A stretch of 64,000 nt of DNA from Leifsonia shinshuensis (GCF_014217625.1 NZ_CP043641.1:186001-250000), one strand, 5' to 3'. Positions 9,506-19,758 are shown, counted from the first letter of the stretch. Translations and numbers: made by a program. Notes: generated by a model from the sequence alone, not told the origin.

Positions 9506-10123
9506 TCACGCCTCGGCGGGCTTGCGCGCCCGCAGCACGCGATACCCCTTGCTGATCGCCGCCCGCGTCGTGGTCAGCTCCGGCATCGTCGCCTGGATCC
9601 AGCGCTGCAGCGAGTCGCTGCCGAGGTTCCGCTGCACGACCAGCCACGCGTCCGAGCCCGGCTCCAGGCGCGGCAGCCAGCGCTGCAGGATGTCGTGGAG
9701 CTCGTTCTTGCCGACCCGGATGGGCGGATTGGACCAGATCGTGGTGAATTCCAGCGACTCGGGAACATCATCCGGCGTCACGGGGTTAACATTTGTCAGA
9801 CCGAGCTTCTGCGCATTCCGGCGCACCACGTCCAGTGCTCGGGTGTTGACGTCGACCGCCCAGACGGTCGCATGAGGGGATTCGAGAGCAAGTGTGAGAG
9901 CCAGAGGCCCCCAGCCGCAGCCGAGGTCGAGGAACTGACCGCCGGGCGGCGCGGAGGGGACATGGTCGAGGAGCACTCGCGTACCCATGTCGATGCGCTC
10001 GGGGCTGAAGATCCCGTTCGCCGTCACCAGTTCGTACGTCTGGCCCGCCAGGCGTGCGGTGAACGGCCGCAGGTTCAATTCGCTCTCGGGAGCGGGTGAG
10101 AAGTAGTGATCTCCGCTGGCCAT
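9506..10123 (-). CDS. RsmC-like class I SAM methyltransferase
   Basis: SAM-dependent methyltransferase of 205 residues, related to the RsmC family that methylates guanine N2 in 16S rRNA. The SAM-binding motif LDLGCGWGPLAL and the catalytic SNPPIRVG (N-P-P-x) are visible, followed by a family-typical C-terminal LQRWLPRLEPGSDAWLVVQRN. The ATG at 10123 (MASGDHYFSPAPESELNL) was preferred to a longer in-frame start at 10162 because a TACGGT hexamer lies 7 bases upstream and the extension is not conserved-looking. Exact rRNA target is not known from sequence. Confidence 0.8.
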   Translation of the reverse strand: MASGDHYFSPAPESELNLRPFTARLAGQTYELVTANGIFSPERIDMGTRVLLDHVPSAPPGGQFLDLGCGWGPLALTLALESPHATVWAVDVNTRALDVVRRNAQKLGLTNVNPVTPDDVPESLEFTTIWSNPPIRVGKNELHDILQRWLPRLEPGSDAWLVVQRNLGSDSLQRWIQATMPELTTTRAAISKGYRVLRARKPAEA

Positions 10124-10212
10124 ATAGAGGACCGTACAGGACGCGGACCAACAGACAAACACGGCAGAACAGACAGACTAGGGTGTACCCCACCTGGATC
10201 AGGGGACAGTGA

Positions 10213-11748
10213 ATGACCGAACGAACAGATTTCGAAGAACAGACCGCAGAAGTGACCACCGACCACACCGTCGACGACGTCGTCGCGCGCGTGCTCGCCA
10301 CCCAGCAGAACCGCGCGACGGTGACGCTCTTCGGCTCAGGAGCCCAGGCGCTCCAGCACAGCGACACCGACGGCGGCGGCCACGACGGCGAGCAGTTCGA
10401 CCGCGAGGAGCGCGCCGCGCTCCGCCGCGTCTCCGGGCTCTCCACCGAGCTCGAGGACGTCACAGAGGTCGAGTACCGGCAGCTGCGGCTGGAGAACGTC
10501 GTGCTCATCGGCGTCTACTCGCAGGGCTCGCTGCAGGACGCGGAGAACTCGTTGCGCGAGCTCGCCGCCCTCGCCGAGACCGCGGGCGCCGCGGTGCTCG
10601 ACGGCCTCCTGCAGCGGCGGCCGCATCCCGACCCCAGCACGTACCTCGGCCGCGGCAAGGCGGAGGAGCTGGCCGGGATCGTGCGCGCGCTCGGCGCGGA
10701 CACCGTCATCGCCGACACCGAGCTCGCGCCCAGCCAGCGGCGCGCGCTGGAGGACGTGGTGAAGGTGAAGGTGATCGACCGCACGGCCGTCATCCTCGAC
10801 ATCTTCAGCCAGCACGCCAAGAGCCGCGAAGGCAAGGCGCAGGTCGAGCTCGCTCAACTCGAGTACCTGCTTCCGCGCCTGCGCGGCTGGGGCGAGTCGA
10901 TGTCCCGCCAGGCCGGTGGCCAGGTGGGCGGCGCGGGCGCCGGCATGGGCTCGCGCGGACCCGGTGAGACGAAGATCGAGCTCGACCGGCGCCGCATCCA
11001 CTCGCGGATGGCGAAGCTGCGCAAGCAGATCGCCGGGTTCAAGCCGGCGCGCGAGGCGAAGCGGGCGAACCGCAACCGCAACTCGGTGCCCTCCGTGGCG
11101 ATCGCCGGGTACACGAACGCGGGCAAGTCCAGCCTCCTGAACCGGGTGACCAAGGCGGGCGTGCTCGTCGAGAACGCCCTGTTCGCGACGCTGGACGCGA
11201 CCGTGCGCCGCTCGGTGACCGCCGACGGCCGGCTGTACACGCTGGCCGACACGGTCGGCTTCGTGCGCAACCTGCCGCACCAGCTGGTGGAGGCGTTCCG
11301 CTCGACGCTGGAGGAGGTCGCCGACTCCGACGTCATCCTGCACGTGGTCGACGGGTCGCACCCCGACCCGGCGTCGCAGCTGGCGACAGTCCGCGACGTG
11401 ATCGGCGAGGTCGGCGCCAGGGACATCCCGGAGATCGTGGTGTTCAACAAGGCCGACCTCATCCCGGCCGACGACCGGCTCGTCCTGCGCGGCCTGGAGC
11501 CCGGCGCGATCTTCGCGTCGGCCCGCACCGGTGAGGGCGTGGACGAGGTGCTCGCGGCGATCGCGCGGCTGCTGCCCGACCCGTCCGTCGAAGTCGAGCT
11601 GGTCGTCCCGTACGACCGCGGCGACCTCGTCTCGGCGCTGCACGAGCGCGGCCGGGTGCTCTCCACCGAGTACGTGGAGGACGGCACGCGCGTGCGGGCG
11701 AGGATCATGCCGGAGTACCAGTCCGTGTTCGAGCCCTTCGCCGTCTAG
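10213..11748 (+). CDS. hflX: GTPase HflX
   Basis: Ribosome-associated GTPase that splits or rescues stalled ribosomes under stress. The product is 511 residues. The N-terminal HflX domain has the family signature DTVIADTELAPSQRRALED; the glycine-rich GQVGGAGAGMGSRGPGETKIE linker precedes the G domain. G1 is GYTNAGKSS (residues 300-306 region), G3 DTVGF, G4 NKAD. An N-terminal extension of about 90 acidic residues precedes the conserved part. A 15-bp-stem terminator follows. It diverges from the methyltransferase gene at 10123. Confidence 0.95.
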   Translation: MTERTDFEEQTAEVTTDHTVDDVVARVLATQQNRATVTLFGSGAQALQHSDTDGGGHDGEQFDREERAALRRVSGLSTELEDVTEVEYRQLRLENVVLIGVYSQGSLQDAENSLRELAALAETAGAAVLDGLLQRRPHPDPSTYLGRGKAEELAGIVRALGADTVIADTELAPSQRRALEDVVKVKVIDRTAVILDIFSQHAKSREGKAQVELAQLEYLLPRLRGWGESMSRQAGGQVGGAGAGMGSRGPGETKIELDRRRIHSRMAKLRKQIAGFKPAREAKRANRNRNSVPSVAIAGYTNAGKSSLLNRVTKAGVLVENALFATLDATVRRSVTADGRLYTLADTVGFVRNLPHQLVEAFRSTLEEVADSDVILHVVDGSHPDPASQLATVRDVIGEVGARDIPEIVVFNKADLIPADDRLVLRGLEPGAIFASARTGEGVDEVLAAIARLLPDPSVEVELVVPYDRGDLVSALHERGRVLSTEYVEDGTRVRARIMPEYQSVFEPFAV

Positions 11749-11768
11749 CGGAGGCGCGCACCGGAACA

Positions 11769-11826
11769 GGAGGCCGGGCGGAATCACTGTGTCACTAGAT
11801 GACGCAGCGGGTTCCGCCCGGCCTCC
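11769..11826 (+). terminator. Strong hairpin after hflX
   Basis: Perfect 15-bp stem: GGAGGCCGGGCGGAA at 11769-11783 pairs with 11812-11826, with a 28-nt loop. A T-rich stretch (GTTGTTACTGTGT) follows shortly after. It ends the hflX transcript. The remaining gap up to metF (11827-11975) shows no gene. Confidence 0.75.
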
Positions 11827-11975
11827 GTGGTTGTTACTGTGTCTGCACAACCGAAGCGGGCGACCGCTGACGTGGTGCGACAGCCGAGCCCGGCACCCGC
11901 CCGCCCCCTCCCTTCCGACGGCCTCCACCGCCGAGGAGCGAGGGCGCCCGTGACGCTGATCGACACCGAGGGACC

Positions 11976-12956
11976 ATGGACTGTACCGACGCGCGGTTCT
12001 CATTCGAGCTGTACCCGCCGCGCAACGAACGAGCCGCCGCCGCGCTGCCCGCGACGATCGACCGGCTCGCCGCCGCCGGTCCCGACTTCATCTCGGTGAC
12101 CTACGGGGCGAACGGGTCGTCGCGCTCGTCGTCGCTGGAGGTGCTGCGCTACATCCTGGAGCACACCGACGTGAGCCCCATGGCGCACCTCACCTGCGTC
12201 GGGTCGACGCACACCGAGGCGAACCGGCTGATCCGCGAGTTCCTGGACGCCGGCATCCGGCGCTTCCTCGCGGTGCGCGGCGATCCGCCGGCGGGCCTCG
12301 CCCCCGGGGACGACGGACTCGGCGACATCAAGAGCTCCTCCGAACTCGTGCAGCTCATCCACCGGGTGCAGGCCGAGCGCGTCCCGTACGACGCGCTCCC
12401 GGTGCCCGGGCTCCACGCGCAGGCCGTGCTCTCCCACCGCGAGCACGTGCAGATCGCCGTCGCCGCCTTCCCGCACGGCCACCCGTCGCGGTCCGTCTCG
12501 CAGGACATCGACGCCCTGCTCGCGAAGCAGGCGGCGGGCGCCAACCTCGGGATCACCCAGCTGTTCTTCCACGCCGAGGACTACCTTTCGTTCGCGCAGA
12601 AGGCCAGGGAGGCCGGGGTGACGTTCCCGATCCTCCCGGGGATCATGCCGGTCACCTCGCCCGCGCGGCTCGCGCGGATGCTGGAGCTCAGCGGCGAGGA
12701 CCTCCCGAGCGACCTCGCGATCCAGCTGGAGGTCGAACCCGACGACGAGGGCAGGCGCGAGCTCGGCATCGAGTGGACAGCGCGCCTGGCGCAGCGGCTG
12801 CTCGACGGCGGCGCCCCCGGCATCCACCTCTACACGTTCAACCAGCACACGGCCGTCCTCTCGGTGCTCGAGAGGGTGGGGTTGCTGGATCCGACCAACG
12901 CGACCACCGCAACGACCACCGCAGCCACCTCGCAGAAAGCAGGCGATCCCGCATGA
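11976..12956 (+). CDS. metF: Methylenetetrahydrofolate reductase
   Basis: Flavoprotein that reduces 5,10-methylene-THF to 5-methyl-THF, the methyl donor for methionine synthesis. The 326-residue TIM-barrel product shows [11 protein letters not shown] near the N terminus, [24 protein letters not shown] and the LGITQLFF motif. Its stop codon overlaps the metE start (ATGA), so the methyl donor and the enzyme that uses it are made from one transcript. The start chosen has GAGGGACC directly upstream. There is 227 bp between hflX and this gene, of which the first part is the hflX terminator. Confidence 0.95.
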   Translation: MDCTDARFSFELYPPRNERAAAALPATIDRLAAAGPDFISVTYGANGSSRSSSLEVLRYILEHTDVSPMAHLTCVGSTHTEANRLIREFLDAGIRRFLAVRGDPPAGLAPGDDGLGDIKSSSELVQLIHRVQAERVPYDALPVPGLHAQAVLSHREHVQIAVAAFPHGHPSRSVSQDIDALLAKQAAGANLGITQLFFHAEDYLSFAQKAREAGVTFPILPGIMPVTSPARLARMLELSGEDLPSDLAIQLEVEPDDEGRRELGIEWTARLAQRLLDGGAPGIHLYTFNQHTAVLSVLERVGLLDPTNATTATTTAATSQKAGDPA

Positions 12957-15304
12957 CCGACACCACCACACGTTCCGCCTTCCCGGTGGGCACCATCATC
13001 GGCTACCCGCGCATCGGCCGGCGCCGCGAGCTCAAGAAGGCCGTCGAGGCGTTCTGGGCGGGGCAGACCACCGCCGACGAGCTGGAGGCCACGGCCGCCG
13101 AGCTGCGCGCCGCCACCCGGGAGCGCCTCGCCGCGCTCGGGCTCGGCCGCGACGACGCCGCGATCCCGGAGAGCTTCAGCTTCTACGACCAGGTGCTCGA
13201 CGCGGCCGTGACCGTCGGCGCCATCCCGTCGCGGTTCGCCGGGCTGGCCGCCGACGACGGCTCGGTCGACCTGGCCGGCTACTTCACGATCGCCCGCGGC
13301 GAGGGCGAGAAGGCGCCGCTGGAGATGACCAAGTGGTTCGACTCCAACTACCACTACCTCGTGCCGGAGATCGGTCCGGAGACCGCCTTCCGGCTGGCAT
13401 CCGACCGCATCGTCCGGGAGTTCGAGGAGGCCCGCGCAGCCGGCTTCGTCACGCGCCCGGCGATCGTCGGCCCGGTGACGTTCCTGCTGCTGAGCAAGGC
13501 GAGCGACGACGCGCCGGAGGGCTTCCGCCCGCTGTCGCGGCTCGGCGACCTGCTGCCGGTCTACCGTGAGCTGCTGGCGCGTCTCGCCGCCGCGGGCGCG
13601 CCGTGGGTGCAGCTGGACGAGCCCGCGCTCGTCTCCGAGAGCGTCGAAGAGCCGCGCACGGAGGTGCTGGAGGCCGCGCGCGCCGCGTACGCCGCGCTGG
13701 GGGGAGCCGCCGAACGGCCTGCGATCTTCGTCGCGGCGCCCTACGGCAGCCTGGACGACGCCCTCCCGGTGCTCGCCGTCTCGCCCGTGGAGGCGATTTC
13801 CCTCGACCTGGTGAAGGGCGGCGTCCCGGCCGGACTCGACGCCGCCACGACCGCCGGGCTGGCGGGCAAGACCCTCGTCGGCGGCGTGATCGACGGCCAC
13901 AACATCTGGCGCGGCGATCTGGAGGCCGCGTTCGGGAAGCTGACGGAGCTGCTGTCGCTGAGCCCCGACGTCGCGGTGTCGACCTCCACCTCGCTTCAGC
14001 ACGTCCCGCACGACGTGGACGACGAGCCGGACCTCGACGCGCGCTTGAAGACGTGGCTCGCGTTCGCCGACCAGAAGGTCGGCCAGGTCGCCGTGCTGGC
14101 GCGCGGCATCGTGGACGGCCACGAGGCCATCCAGGACGAGCTGACCGGCGCGACCGCGGCGCTCGCCGACCGTGCAGCCGCCCCCGGCGTGCGCGTGGAG
14201 GCCGTGCGAGCGCGCGAGGCCGGGCTCACCCGGGCCGACTTCCGCCGCGGCGAGTACGGCGCGCGGCAGGCGGCGCAGGACGAGGCACTGCACCTGCCGT
14301 TCCTGCCGACCACCACGATCGGATCGTTCCCGCAGACCGCGGACATCCGCCGCTCGCGCGCCCAGCTCGCCAAGGGCGTCATCGACGAGGCCGAGTACCT
14401 GGGCCGGATGCAGGCGGAGATCAAGCGCGTCGTCGACCTCCAGGAGGAGATCGGCCTCGACGTGATCGTGCACGGCGAGCCCGAGCGCAACGACATGGTG
14501 CAGTACTTCGCCGAGAACCTGGACGGCTTCGCGGTGACGCAGAACGGCTGGGTGCAGTCGTACGGGTCGCGCTGCACGCGCCCCTCGATCCTCTGGGGCG
14601 ACGTGTCGCGGCCGAAGCCGATCACGGTCGACTGGTCGACCTACACCCAGACGCTGACCGAGAAGCCGGTCAAGGGGATGCTGACCGGGCCGGTCACGAT
14701 CCTCGCCTGGTCGTTCGTGCGCGACGACCAGCCGCTCGGCGAGACGGCGCGGCAGGTGGCGCTGGCGCTGCGCGACGAGATCGCGGACCTGGAGGCGGCG
14801 GGCATCCGCGTCGTGCAGGTGGACGAGCCGGCGCTGCGCGAGCTGCTGCCGCTGAAGCGCGCCGATCAGGCCGGCTACCTGGAGTGGTCGGTGGGCTCGT
14901 TCCGGCTCGCGACCTCCGGGGTGGCGGACAAGACGCAGATCCACACGCACCTCTGCTACTCGGAGTTCGGCGTGGTCATCGACGCGATCCGCAACCTCGA
15001 CGCCGACGTGACCAGCATCGAAGCCGCGCGCAGCCGGATGGAGGTCGTCCACGACATCCAGCGCTCCGGGTTCGAGCACGGCATCGGCCCTGGCGTCTAC
15101 GACATCCACTCGCCGCGCGTGCCGTCGGTCGCCGAGGTGACCGAGCTGCTGGAGACGGCGCTCGGCGCGATTCCCGGTCGTCAGCTCTGGGTGAACCCGG
15201 ACTGCGGGCTGAAGACCCGCGGCTACGACGAGACGGTGGCGTCGCTGCGCAACATCATCGCGGCGACGCGCGACGTGCGGGAGCGGGCGGGCGTCACGGC
15301 CTGA
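12953..15304 (+). CDS. metE: Cobalamin-independent methionine synthase
   Basis: 5-methyltetrahydropteroyltriglutamate-homocysteine methyltransferase, 783 residues. The N-terminal half starts with [20 protein letters not shown]. The catalytic C-terminal half begins at [15 protein letters not shown] and carries zinc ligands in HTHLCYSEF (H666, C668) and NPDCGLKTR (C751). Translation from the ATG overlapping the metF stop is favoured over a longer in-frame start inside metF. The pair metF-metE and the methionine importer at 29.9-32.6 kb cover both synthesis and uptake of methionine. Confidence 0.97.
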   Translation: MTDTTTRSAFPVGTIIGYPRIGRRRELKKAVEAFWAGQTTADELEATAAELRAATRERLAALGLGRDDAAIPESFSFYDQVLDAAVTVGAIPSRFAGLAADDGSVDLAGYFTIARGEGEKAPLEMTKWFDSNYHYLVPEIGPETAFRLASDRIVREFEEARAAGFVTRPAIVGPVTFLLLSKASDDAPEGFRPLSRLGDLLPVYRELLARLAAAGAPWVQLDEPALVSESVEEPRTEVLEAARAAYAALGGAAERPAIFVAAPYGSLDDALPVLAVSPVEAISLDLVKGGVPAGLDAATTAGLAGKTLVGGVIDGHNIWRGDLEAAFGKLTELLSLSPDVAVSTSTSLQHVPHDVDDEPDLDARLKTWLAFADQKVGQVAVLARGIVDGHEAIQDELTGATAALADRAAAPGVRVEAVRAREAGLTRADFRRGEYGARQAAQDEALHLPFLPTTTIGSFPQTADIRRSRAQLAKGVIDEAEYLGRMQAEIKRVVDLQEEIGLDVIVHGEPERNDMVQYFAENLDGFAVTQNGWVQSYGSRCTRPSILWGDVSRPKPITVDWSTYTQTLTEKPVKGMLTGPVTILAWSFVRDDQPLGETARQVALALRDEIADLEAAGIRVVQVDEPALRELLPLKRADQAGYLEWSVGSFRLATSGVADKTQIHTHLCYSEFGVVIDAIRNLDADVTSIEAARSRMEVVHDIQRSGFEHGIGPGVYDIHSPRVPSVAEVTELLETALGAIPGRQLWVNPDCGLKTRGYDETVASLRNIIAATRDVRERAGVTA

Positions 15305-15393
15305 ACCGCTCCGCCGGCCGAGGCCGTGCTGTCCCGTTCCGCTCTGCGCGGACGGGGGAGCGCGGCCTCCGCCGGTTCGGGGATGATGAGCGC

Positions 15394-15744
15394 ATGGTGC
15401 GCATCTCGGACGAGGAGTTCGACGCTCTGGTCGACGAGGTGTTCGACGCGCTGCCGGACGACATGGTGCGGCCGCTGGAGAACGTGGCCATCCTCGTCGC
15501 CGACCAGCCCACCGGCGCGCGCCCTCGGCTCTACGGGCTCTACACCGGGCATCCGCTGACGCGACGCGGGGTCTACGGCTTCGGGGAGCTCCCGGATCGC
15601 ATCACGCTGTTCCGCAACAACCTCGAGGCGTCGTGCGCGACCGTGGACGAGCTGCGCGCCCGAGTGCGCGTGACCCTCGTGCACGAGATCGGCCACTACT
15701 TCGGCCTGGACGACGCCCGCCTCCAGGAACTCGGCTGGGCCTAA
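15394..15744 (+). CDS. Metallopeptidase-family protein (zincin-like, PF06262 type)
   Basis: Small protein of 116 residues with one zinc-binding signature, HEIGHYFGLDD, near the C terminus, typical of the Zincin_1 family. The N terminus (MVRISDEEFDALVDEVFDALPDDM) is also family-like. No signal peptide or membrane segment, so it is presumably cytoplasmic. Its substrate is unknown. It follows metE by 89 bp and converges with lexA across a 67-bp gap holding an inverted repeat. The ATG at 15394 is chosen because the conserved part begins there. Confidence 0.8.
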   Translation: MVRISDEEFDALVDEVFDALPDDMVRPLENVAILVADQPTGARPRLYGLYTGHPLTRRGVYGFGELPDRITLFRNNLEASCATVDELRARVRVTLVHEIGHYFGLDDARLQELGWA

Positions 15745-15751
15745 CCCAAAT

Positions 15752-15809
15752 CGAGACGTGACTAATCGCGGAAATCGCGGTGGCGAATCCCGCAACTAGT
15801 CACGTCTCG
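15752..15809. terminator. Inverted repeat between convergent genes (zincin / lexA)
   Basis: Perfect 13-bp arms, CGAGACGTGACTA at 15752-15764 and its reverse complement at 15797-15809, enclose 32 nt that hold a smaller G/C hairpin. The right arm ends 3 bp from the lexA stop. It can fold on either strand, so it is a likely bidirectional terminator. Confidence 0.65.
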
Positions 15810-15811
15810 GG

Positions 15812-16483
15812 TCAGACGGCGCGGAGGACGGCTACGACCTTGCCGAGGATGGTGGAGTAGTCGCCCAGGATCGGCTCGAAGTTCGAGTTGCGCGGCAGCA
15901 GCCAGGTGTGGCCGTCGCGCTGGCGGAACACCTTGACGGTGGCCTCCTCGTCCAGCATGGCCGCGACGATGTCGCCGTTCTCCGCCGTGTTCTGCGCGCG
16001 GACGACCACCCAGTCGCCGTCGCAGATGGCGGCGTCGATCATCGACTCGCCGATCACCTTGAGCATGAAGAGCTCGCCGTTGCCGACGAGCTGGCGCGGG
16101 AGTGGGAAGACCTCCTCCACCTGCTGCTCGGCGGTGATCGGCACGCCGGCGGCGATGCGACCCACCAGCGGGACCATGGCGGCGTCGCCGACCGGGGTCT
16201 GGTTCTCGAAGTCGGGGGTGGGCGCCGACGGGAGGTCGATGAGGATCTCCAGCGCGCGCGGCCGGTTCGGGTCGCGGCGCAGGTAGCCGCTCAGCTCCAG
16301 CTGGTTGAGCTGGTGGGTGACGGAAGAGAGGCTGGAGAGGCCGACGGCGTCGCCGATCTCGCGCATGCTCGGCGGGTAGCCGCGCTGGCTCACGGACTTC
16401 TGGATCACGTCGAGGATGGCGAGCTGCTTCTCGCTGAGGTTCTTGCGGCGCCGCGTGCGCGGAGCCTGGTTCTCGTTCGACAC
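15812..16483 (-). CDS. lexA: SOS repressor LexA
   Basis: Repressor of the DNA-damage response that cleaves itself when bound to RecA filaments. The 223-residue product has an N-terminal winged helix ([32 protein letters not shown]), the Ala112-Gly113 cleavage site, and the Ser147/Lys184 catalytic dyad (GESM; ATVKV). The GTG start at 16483 has GAAGGGA upstream and gives [10 protein letters not shown]; longer in-frame extensions run into the divergent gene. LexA-box sequences at 16593 and 16668 predict autoregulation and control of the divergent LysM gene. Confidence 0.97.
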   Translation of the reverse strand: MSNENQAPRTRRRKNLSEKQLAILDVIQKSVSQRGYPPSMREIGDAVGLSSLSSVTHQLNQLELSGYLRRDPNRPRALEILIDLPSAPTPDFENQTPVGDAAMVPLVGRIAAGVPITAEQQVEEVFPLPRQLVGNGELFMLKVIGESMIDAAICDGDWVVVRAQNTAENGDIVAAMLDEEATVKVFRQRDGHTWLLPRNSNFEPILGDYSTILGKVVAVLRAV

Positions 16484-16592
16484 GCTCGTCCCTTCGTGAC
16501 CGTCGCCGACACCCGGAGGAACCGAATGTCGGTGGTGCCTGGTTGTCTTGCGTCCAGACAATCGAAACTGTATCCACAGTACGGCTGCCCGA

Positions 16593-16606
16593 CAAACATG
16601 TGTTCG
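16593..16606. promoter_or_regulatory. LexA box 1 between lexA and the LysM gene
   Basis: CAAACATGTGTTCG differs from CGAACNNNNGTTCG at one fixed position. It lies 110 bp upstream of lexA and 112 bp upstream of the LysM gene, so it can serve either. Confidence 0.7.
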
Positions 16607-16667
16607 AGTGTGTCTCGAAAAACATCGGGGATTTTCTGCCGGCCCGAGGATTGCGGTCTCGAACATT

Positions 16668-16681
16668 CGAAGATATATTCG
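16668..16681. promoter_or_regulatory. LexA box 2 (weaker)
   Basis: CGAAGATATATTCG has two departures from the consensus but shares the CGAAGATAT half with the recA box at 3763. It is 37 bp upstream of the LysM gene ATG. Confidence 0.5.
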
Positions 16682-16717
16682 GAACAGAGCTTCGACCGAA
16701 GCCCTTTGGAGGTCACG

Positions 16718-17098
16718 ATGAGCACAGCAGTGGTTCACAACGTCGGGATGACGAACGTTGAGATGGGCGACGCGGGGATGTCTTCGCGCGTTCGGCTGCG
16801 GCTGACGCGGCGGGGACGAGTGGTCCTGACGCTGCTCGCGGCTCTGCCGATCGTGATCGGGGCGTTCGTGTTCGCGCTCAACGGTGGGGGTGCGGCGGCT
16901 TCGGGGGAGCAGACGCACGCGACCTTCCACTACGTGACCGTGCAGTCGGGGGACTCGCTGTGGTCGGTGGCCTCTCGGCTGGCTCCGAATGCGGACCCGC
17001 GGGATGTCATCGCCGATCTGGTCAGCCTGAACGGGCTGTCGTCGGCGGTGGTGACGCCGGGGCAGCAGCTGGCGATTCCGGCGCAGTACGACAAGTAG
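16718..17098 (+). CDS. LysM membrane protein, probable SOS cell-division inhibitor (DivS/ChiZ-like)
   Basis: Product of 126 residues: a cytoplasmic N terminus, one membrane helix (about residues 34-54, [20 protein letters not shown]) and an extracytoplasmic LysM domain (about 70-121, [19 protein letters not shown]). In Mycobacterium (Rv2719c/ChiZ), Corynebacterium (DivS) and Bacillus (YneA), a LysM protein divergent from lexA delays division during the SOS response. The position, topology and two LexA boxes here match that pattern. The ATG has GGAGGT upstream. Function is by analogy; no catalytic residues for a hydrolase are claimed. Confidence 0.85.
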   Translation: MSTAVVHNVGMTNVEMGDAGMSSRVRLRLTRRGRVVLTLLAALPIVIGAFVFALNGGGAAASGEQTHATFHYVTVQSGDSLWSVASRLAPNADPRDVIADLVSLNGLSSAVVTPGQQLAIPAQYDK

Positions 17099-17147
17099 GG
17101 GGCGGTTGATCCGCCGCCAGCTCAGCTCGCTCACCTACGGCCGCCGA

Positions 17148-17300
17148 AAAAGGAGCTTTGGGGCGACACGGCGAAGCATTTCCTGTTGCTCCGTCCGCCG
17201 CGGCCGCGACACCTCAGGTGAAGGAGATTTGGTGTGACAGGTCGGGCAATTTCCTGCAGAAGGGGGTTCGGCAGAAGATTTGGGGTCGTGTCTCCTTCTC
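17148..17300. repeat. Degenerate hairpin repeats upstream of hisC
   Basis: In the 307-bp gap before hisC, an approximately 40-nt element occurs twice (about 17149-17187 and 17220-17259): AAGGAG-TTTGG-GACA-TTTCCTG. A third partial copy, AGAAGATTTGGGGTCG, is at about 17272. Each copy can form a weak stem (AGGAG with TTTCCT, or AGAAG with CTTCT) with a G-rich loop. No convincing gene lies in this gap. Confidence 0.5.
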
Positions 17301-17393
17301 TAGGTCTTCTGGGGCGGCGGCGACCGAGGGGCGTCGAGGCGGGGGGTGTGTGTCTTGAGGCGTCACACGGCGGGAGGGCTCAGCGCTGCTGAC

Positions 17394-17399
17394 TACCAT
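17394..17399 (+). promoter_or_regulatory. -10 hexamer TACCAT, leaderless spacing
   Basis: TACCAT ends 7 bases before the G of the hisC GTG (17406), placing the transcript start at the start codon of the his operon. Confidence 0.5.
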
Positions 17400-17405
17400 T
17401 GAGGG

Positions 17406-18530
17406 GTGACCTCCCTCTCCGATCTTCCGATCCGTGACGACCTGCGCGGTCGCACCCCGTACGGGGCGCCGCAGAAGGTCGTGCCCGTCGCGTTGAACGT
17501 GAACGAGAACACGCATCCGGTTCCGGAGGACGTCGCCGCCGACATCGTCGCGCGGGTCGCCGTCGCCGTCACCGGGGTGAACCGCTACCCGGACCGGGAG
17601 TTCACCGAGCTGCGGGAGGCGTTCGCGCGGTACCTCGGGCACGGACTCGCCGCCGAGCAGCTGTGGGCGGCCAACGGGTCCAACGAGGTGCTTCAGCACA
17701 TCCTCCAGGCCTTCGGCGGGCCGGGGCGGAGCCTGCTCGGGTTCGCTCCCACGTACTCCATGTATCCGCTGCTCGCCTCCGGGACCGGGACGAGCTGGAT
17801 CGCGGCCGGACGCGACGCCGAGTTCGAGCTGTCGCCCGAGACCGCGGCGGCGGCCGTGCGCGAGCACGATCCGGACATCGTCATCCTCTGCTCGCCGAAC
17901 AACCCGACCGGAACGCCGCTGACGCTCGAGACGATCGAAGCCGTGTACTCCGCGGCGCGCGGCATCGTGATCGTGGACGAGGCTTATGCCGAGTTCATGC
18001 CGGACGGCGAGCCGTCGGCGCTCACGCTGATCCCCGGGCGGGAGCGGCTGCTCATCTCTCGGACCATGAGCAAGGCGTTCGCGTTCGCGGGCGCGCGCGT
18101 CGGCTACCTCGCGGCCGATCCGGCCGTCGTTGACGCGCTCCGGCTGGTGCGCCTGCCGTACCACCTGTCCGCGATCACCCAGGCCGCGGCGCTCGGCGCT
18201 CTCGCCCACTCCGACGAGATGCTCGCGATGGTCGGCGAGATCCGGGCGCAGCGCGACCGCCTCGTCATCGAGCTTGCCGAGCTCGGCTACCGACCGCACC
18301 GCAGCGGCAGCAACTTCGTGCTCTTCGGCGGCGTCGACGACCCGCACGCGGTGTTCGAGGCCCTGCTGGAACGCGGTGTCCTCATCCGCGACGTCGGCAT
18401 CCCGAACCACCTCCGGGTCACCGCCGGCACCGAGACCGAGACGACCGCGTTCCTGGAGGCCCTGCGGGCGCTCGGCCGCCCGACCGGAGCCGTGGAGGCC
18501 GGCGCGCAGTCGGTAAGCTCGCAGTCATGA
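17406..18530 (+). CDS. hisC: Histidinol-phosphate aminotransferase
   Basis: PLP-dependent class I/II aminotransferase of histidine biosynthesis; converts imidazole acetol phosphate to histidinol phosphate. The 374-residue product has N-E-N-(T)-HP near the N terminus, [20 protein letters not shown], and the PLP lysine K223 in [17 protein letters not shown]. First gene of a tight his operon: its stop overlaps the hisB start by 4 nt. GTG start, probably on a leaderless transcript. hisD, hisF, hisG and hisI are not in this window. Confidence 0.96.
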   Translation: MTSLSDLPIRDDLRGRTPYGAPQKVVPVALNVNENTHPVPEDVAADIVARVAVAVTGVNRYPDREFTELREAFARYLGHGLAAEQLWAANGSNEVLQHILQAFGGPGRSLLGFAPTYSMYPLLASGTGTSWIAAGRDAEFELSPETAAAAVREHDPDIVILCSPNNPTGTPLTLETIEAVYSAARGIVIVDEAYAEFMPDGEPSALTLIPGRERLLISRTMSKAFAFAGARVGYLAADPAVVDALRLVRLPYHLSAITQAAALGALAHSDEMLAMVGEIRAQRDRLVIELAELGYRPHRSGSNFVLFGGVDDPHAVFEALLERGVLIRDVGIPNHLRVTAGTETETTAFLEALRALGRPTGAVEAGAQSVSSQS

Positions 18531-19129
18531 CGAATCGGACCGCCCAGCTCCAGCGTGCGACCAGTGAGTCGAGCATCGAGCTCAGCCTCGACCTCGACGG
18601 CACCGGGAAGTCCGACATCCACACGTCGGTGCCGTTCTACGACCACCTGCTGACCGCGTTCGCCAAGCACTCGCTCACCGACCTGACGGTGCGGGCGACC
18701 GGGGACACCGACATCGACGTGCACCACACCGTGGAGGACGTCGCCATCGTGCTCGGCCAGGCCATCCGCGAGGCGCTCGGCGACAAGTCCGGCATCTCCC
18801 GCTACGGCGACGCCCTTGTCCCGCTGGACGAGGCGCTCGTGCAGGCCGTGGTCGACATCTCCGGGCGACCCTACCTCGTGCACGGCGGCGAGCCGGCCGG
18901 GTTCGAGTTCCACCTGATCGGCGGGCACTTCACCGGGTCGATGGTGCGCCACGTCTTCGAGGCGATCGCGTTCAACGCCGGGCTGACCGTGCACGTCACG
19001 GTGGTCGGCGGGCGCGACCCGCACCACATCGCGGAGGCCGAGTTCAAGGCGTTCGCGCGCGCCTTCCGCCAGGCGAAGGCGCTCGACCCGCTGGTGTCCG
19101 GCATCCCCTCGACCAAGGGCGCACTGTGA
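18527..19129 (+). CDS. hisB: Imidazoleglycerol-phosphate dehydratase
   Basis: Manganese enzyme that dehydrates imidazole glycerol phosphate. The 200-residue length is that of the monofunctional dehydratase; the phosphatase domain found in E. coli HisB is absent. Metal-binding motifs are visible: [22 protein letters not shown], and [12 protein letters not shown]. It overlaps hisC and hisH by 4 nt each, implying translational coupling. Confidence 0.97.
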   Translation: MTNRTAQLQRATSESSIELSLDLDGTGKSDIHTSVPFYDHLLTAFAKHSLTDLTVRATGDTDIDVHHTVEDVAIVLGQAIREALGDKSGISRYGDALVPLDEALVQAVVDISGRPYLVHGGEPAGFEFHLIGGHFTGSMVRHVFEAIAFNAGLTVHVTVVGGRDPHHIAEAEFKAFARAFRQAKALDPLVSGIPSTKGAL

Positions 19130-19758
19130 GCGCACCCGACGTCGTCGTCTTCGACTACGGGACCGGAAACGTCCACTCCGCCGTCAAGGCGTTGGAGGCC
19201 GCGGGGGCGAACGTGGAGCTCACCGGCAACCGCCGGCGCGCGCAGGAGGCCGACGGCCTCCTCGTCCCCGGGGTCGGCGCGTTCGCCGCGGTCACCGAGG
19301 CGCTGCGCCGCTCGCACGGCGACGAGGTGATCGACCGCCGGCTCGCGGGCGGACGCCCGGTGCTCGGCATCTGCGTCGGCATGCAGGTGCTGTTCGAGCG
19401 CGGCGTCGAGCACGGGGTGGAGACCGAAGGGCTCGGCGAGTGGCCGGGCACGGTCGACCTGCTCCGCGCCGAGGTGGTCCCGCACATGGGCTGGAACCGG
19501 GTCGACGCGCCGGCGGACTCCGTGCTGTTCGACGGCATCCACGACGAGCGCTTCTACTTCGTGCACTCCTACGCAGCGCAGGAGTGGACCCTGGAGGCCA
19601 CCGGGCCGTTCGCGGCGCCGCGCGTGACCTGGGCCGAGCACGGCTCGCGCTTCATCGCCGCCGTCGAGAACGGGCCGCTCAGCGCGACCCAGTTCCACCC
19701 CGAGAAGTCCGGCGAGGCGGGCCTGAAGCTGCTGCGCAACTGGATCGGCTCGCTCTAG
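19126..19758 (+). CDS. hisH: Imidazole glycerol phosphate synthase, glutamine amidotransferase subunit
   Basis: Glutaminase subunit that supplies ammonia to HisF. The class I amidotransferase triad is visible: nucleophile C83 in GICVGMQ, and the His/Glu pair in FHPEKSG near the C terminus. N terminus [14 protein letters not shown] is typical. The GTG start overlaps the hisB stop. Its partner hisF is not next to it and must lie elsewhere. hisA follows after 52 bp with its own Shine-Dalgarno. Confidence 0.96.
   Translation: MSAPDVVVFDYGTGNVHSAVKALEAAGANVELTGNRRRAQEADGLLVPGVGAFAAVTEALRRSHGDEVIDRRLAGGRPVLGICVGMQVLFERGVEHGVETEGLGEWPGTVDLLRAEVVPHMGWNRVDAPADSVLFDGIHDERFYFVHSYAAQEWTLEATGPFAAPRVTWAEHGSRFIAAVENGPLSATQFHPEKSGEAGLKLLRNWIGSL

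Noticed and set aside
11827..12099. Plus-strand frame between hflX and metF
   Set aside because: It overlaps the metF start in another frame, starts inside the terminator region and has no recognisable product.
12830..15109. Long minus-strand open frame opposite metE
   Set aside because: Antisense shadow with no recognisable motif; metE on the plus strand is unambiguous.
17158..17358. A 66-codon plus-strand frame before hisC
   Set aside because: It reads through the degenerate hairpin repeats, has no ribosome binding site and no family resemblance.
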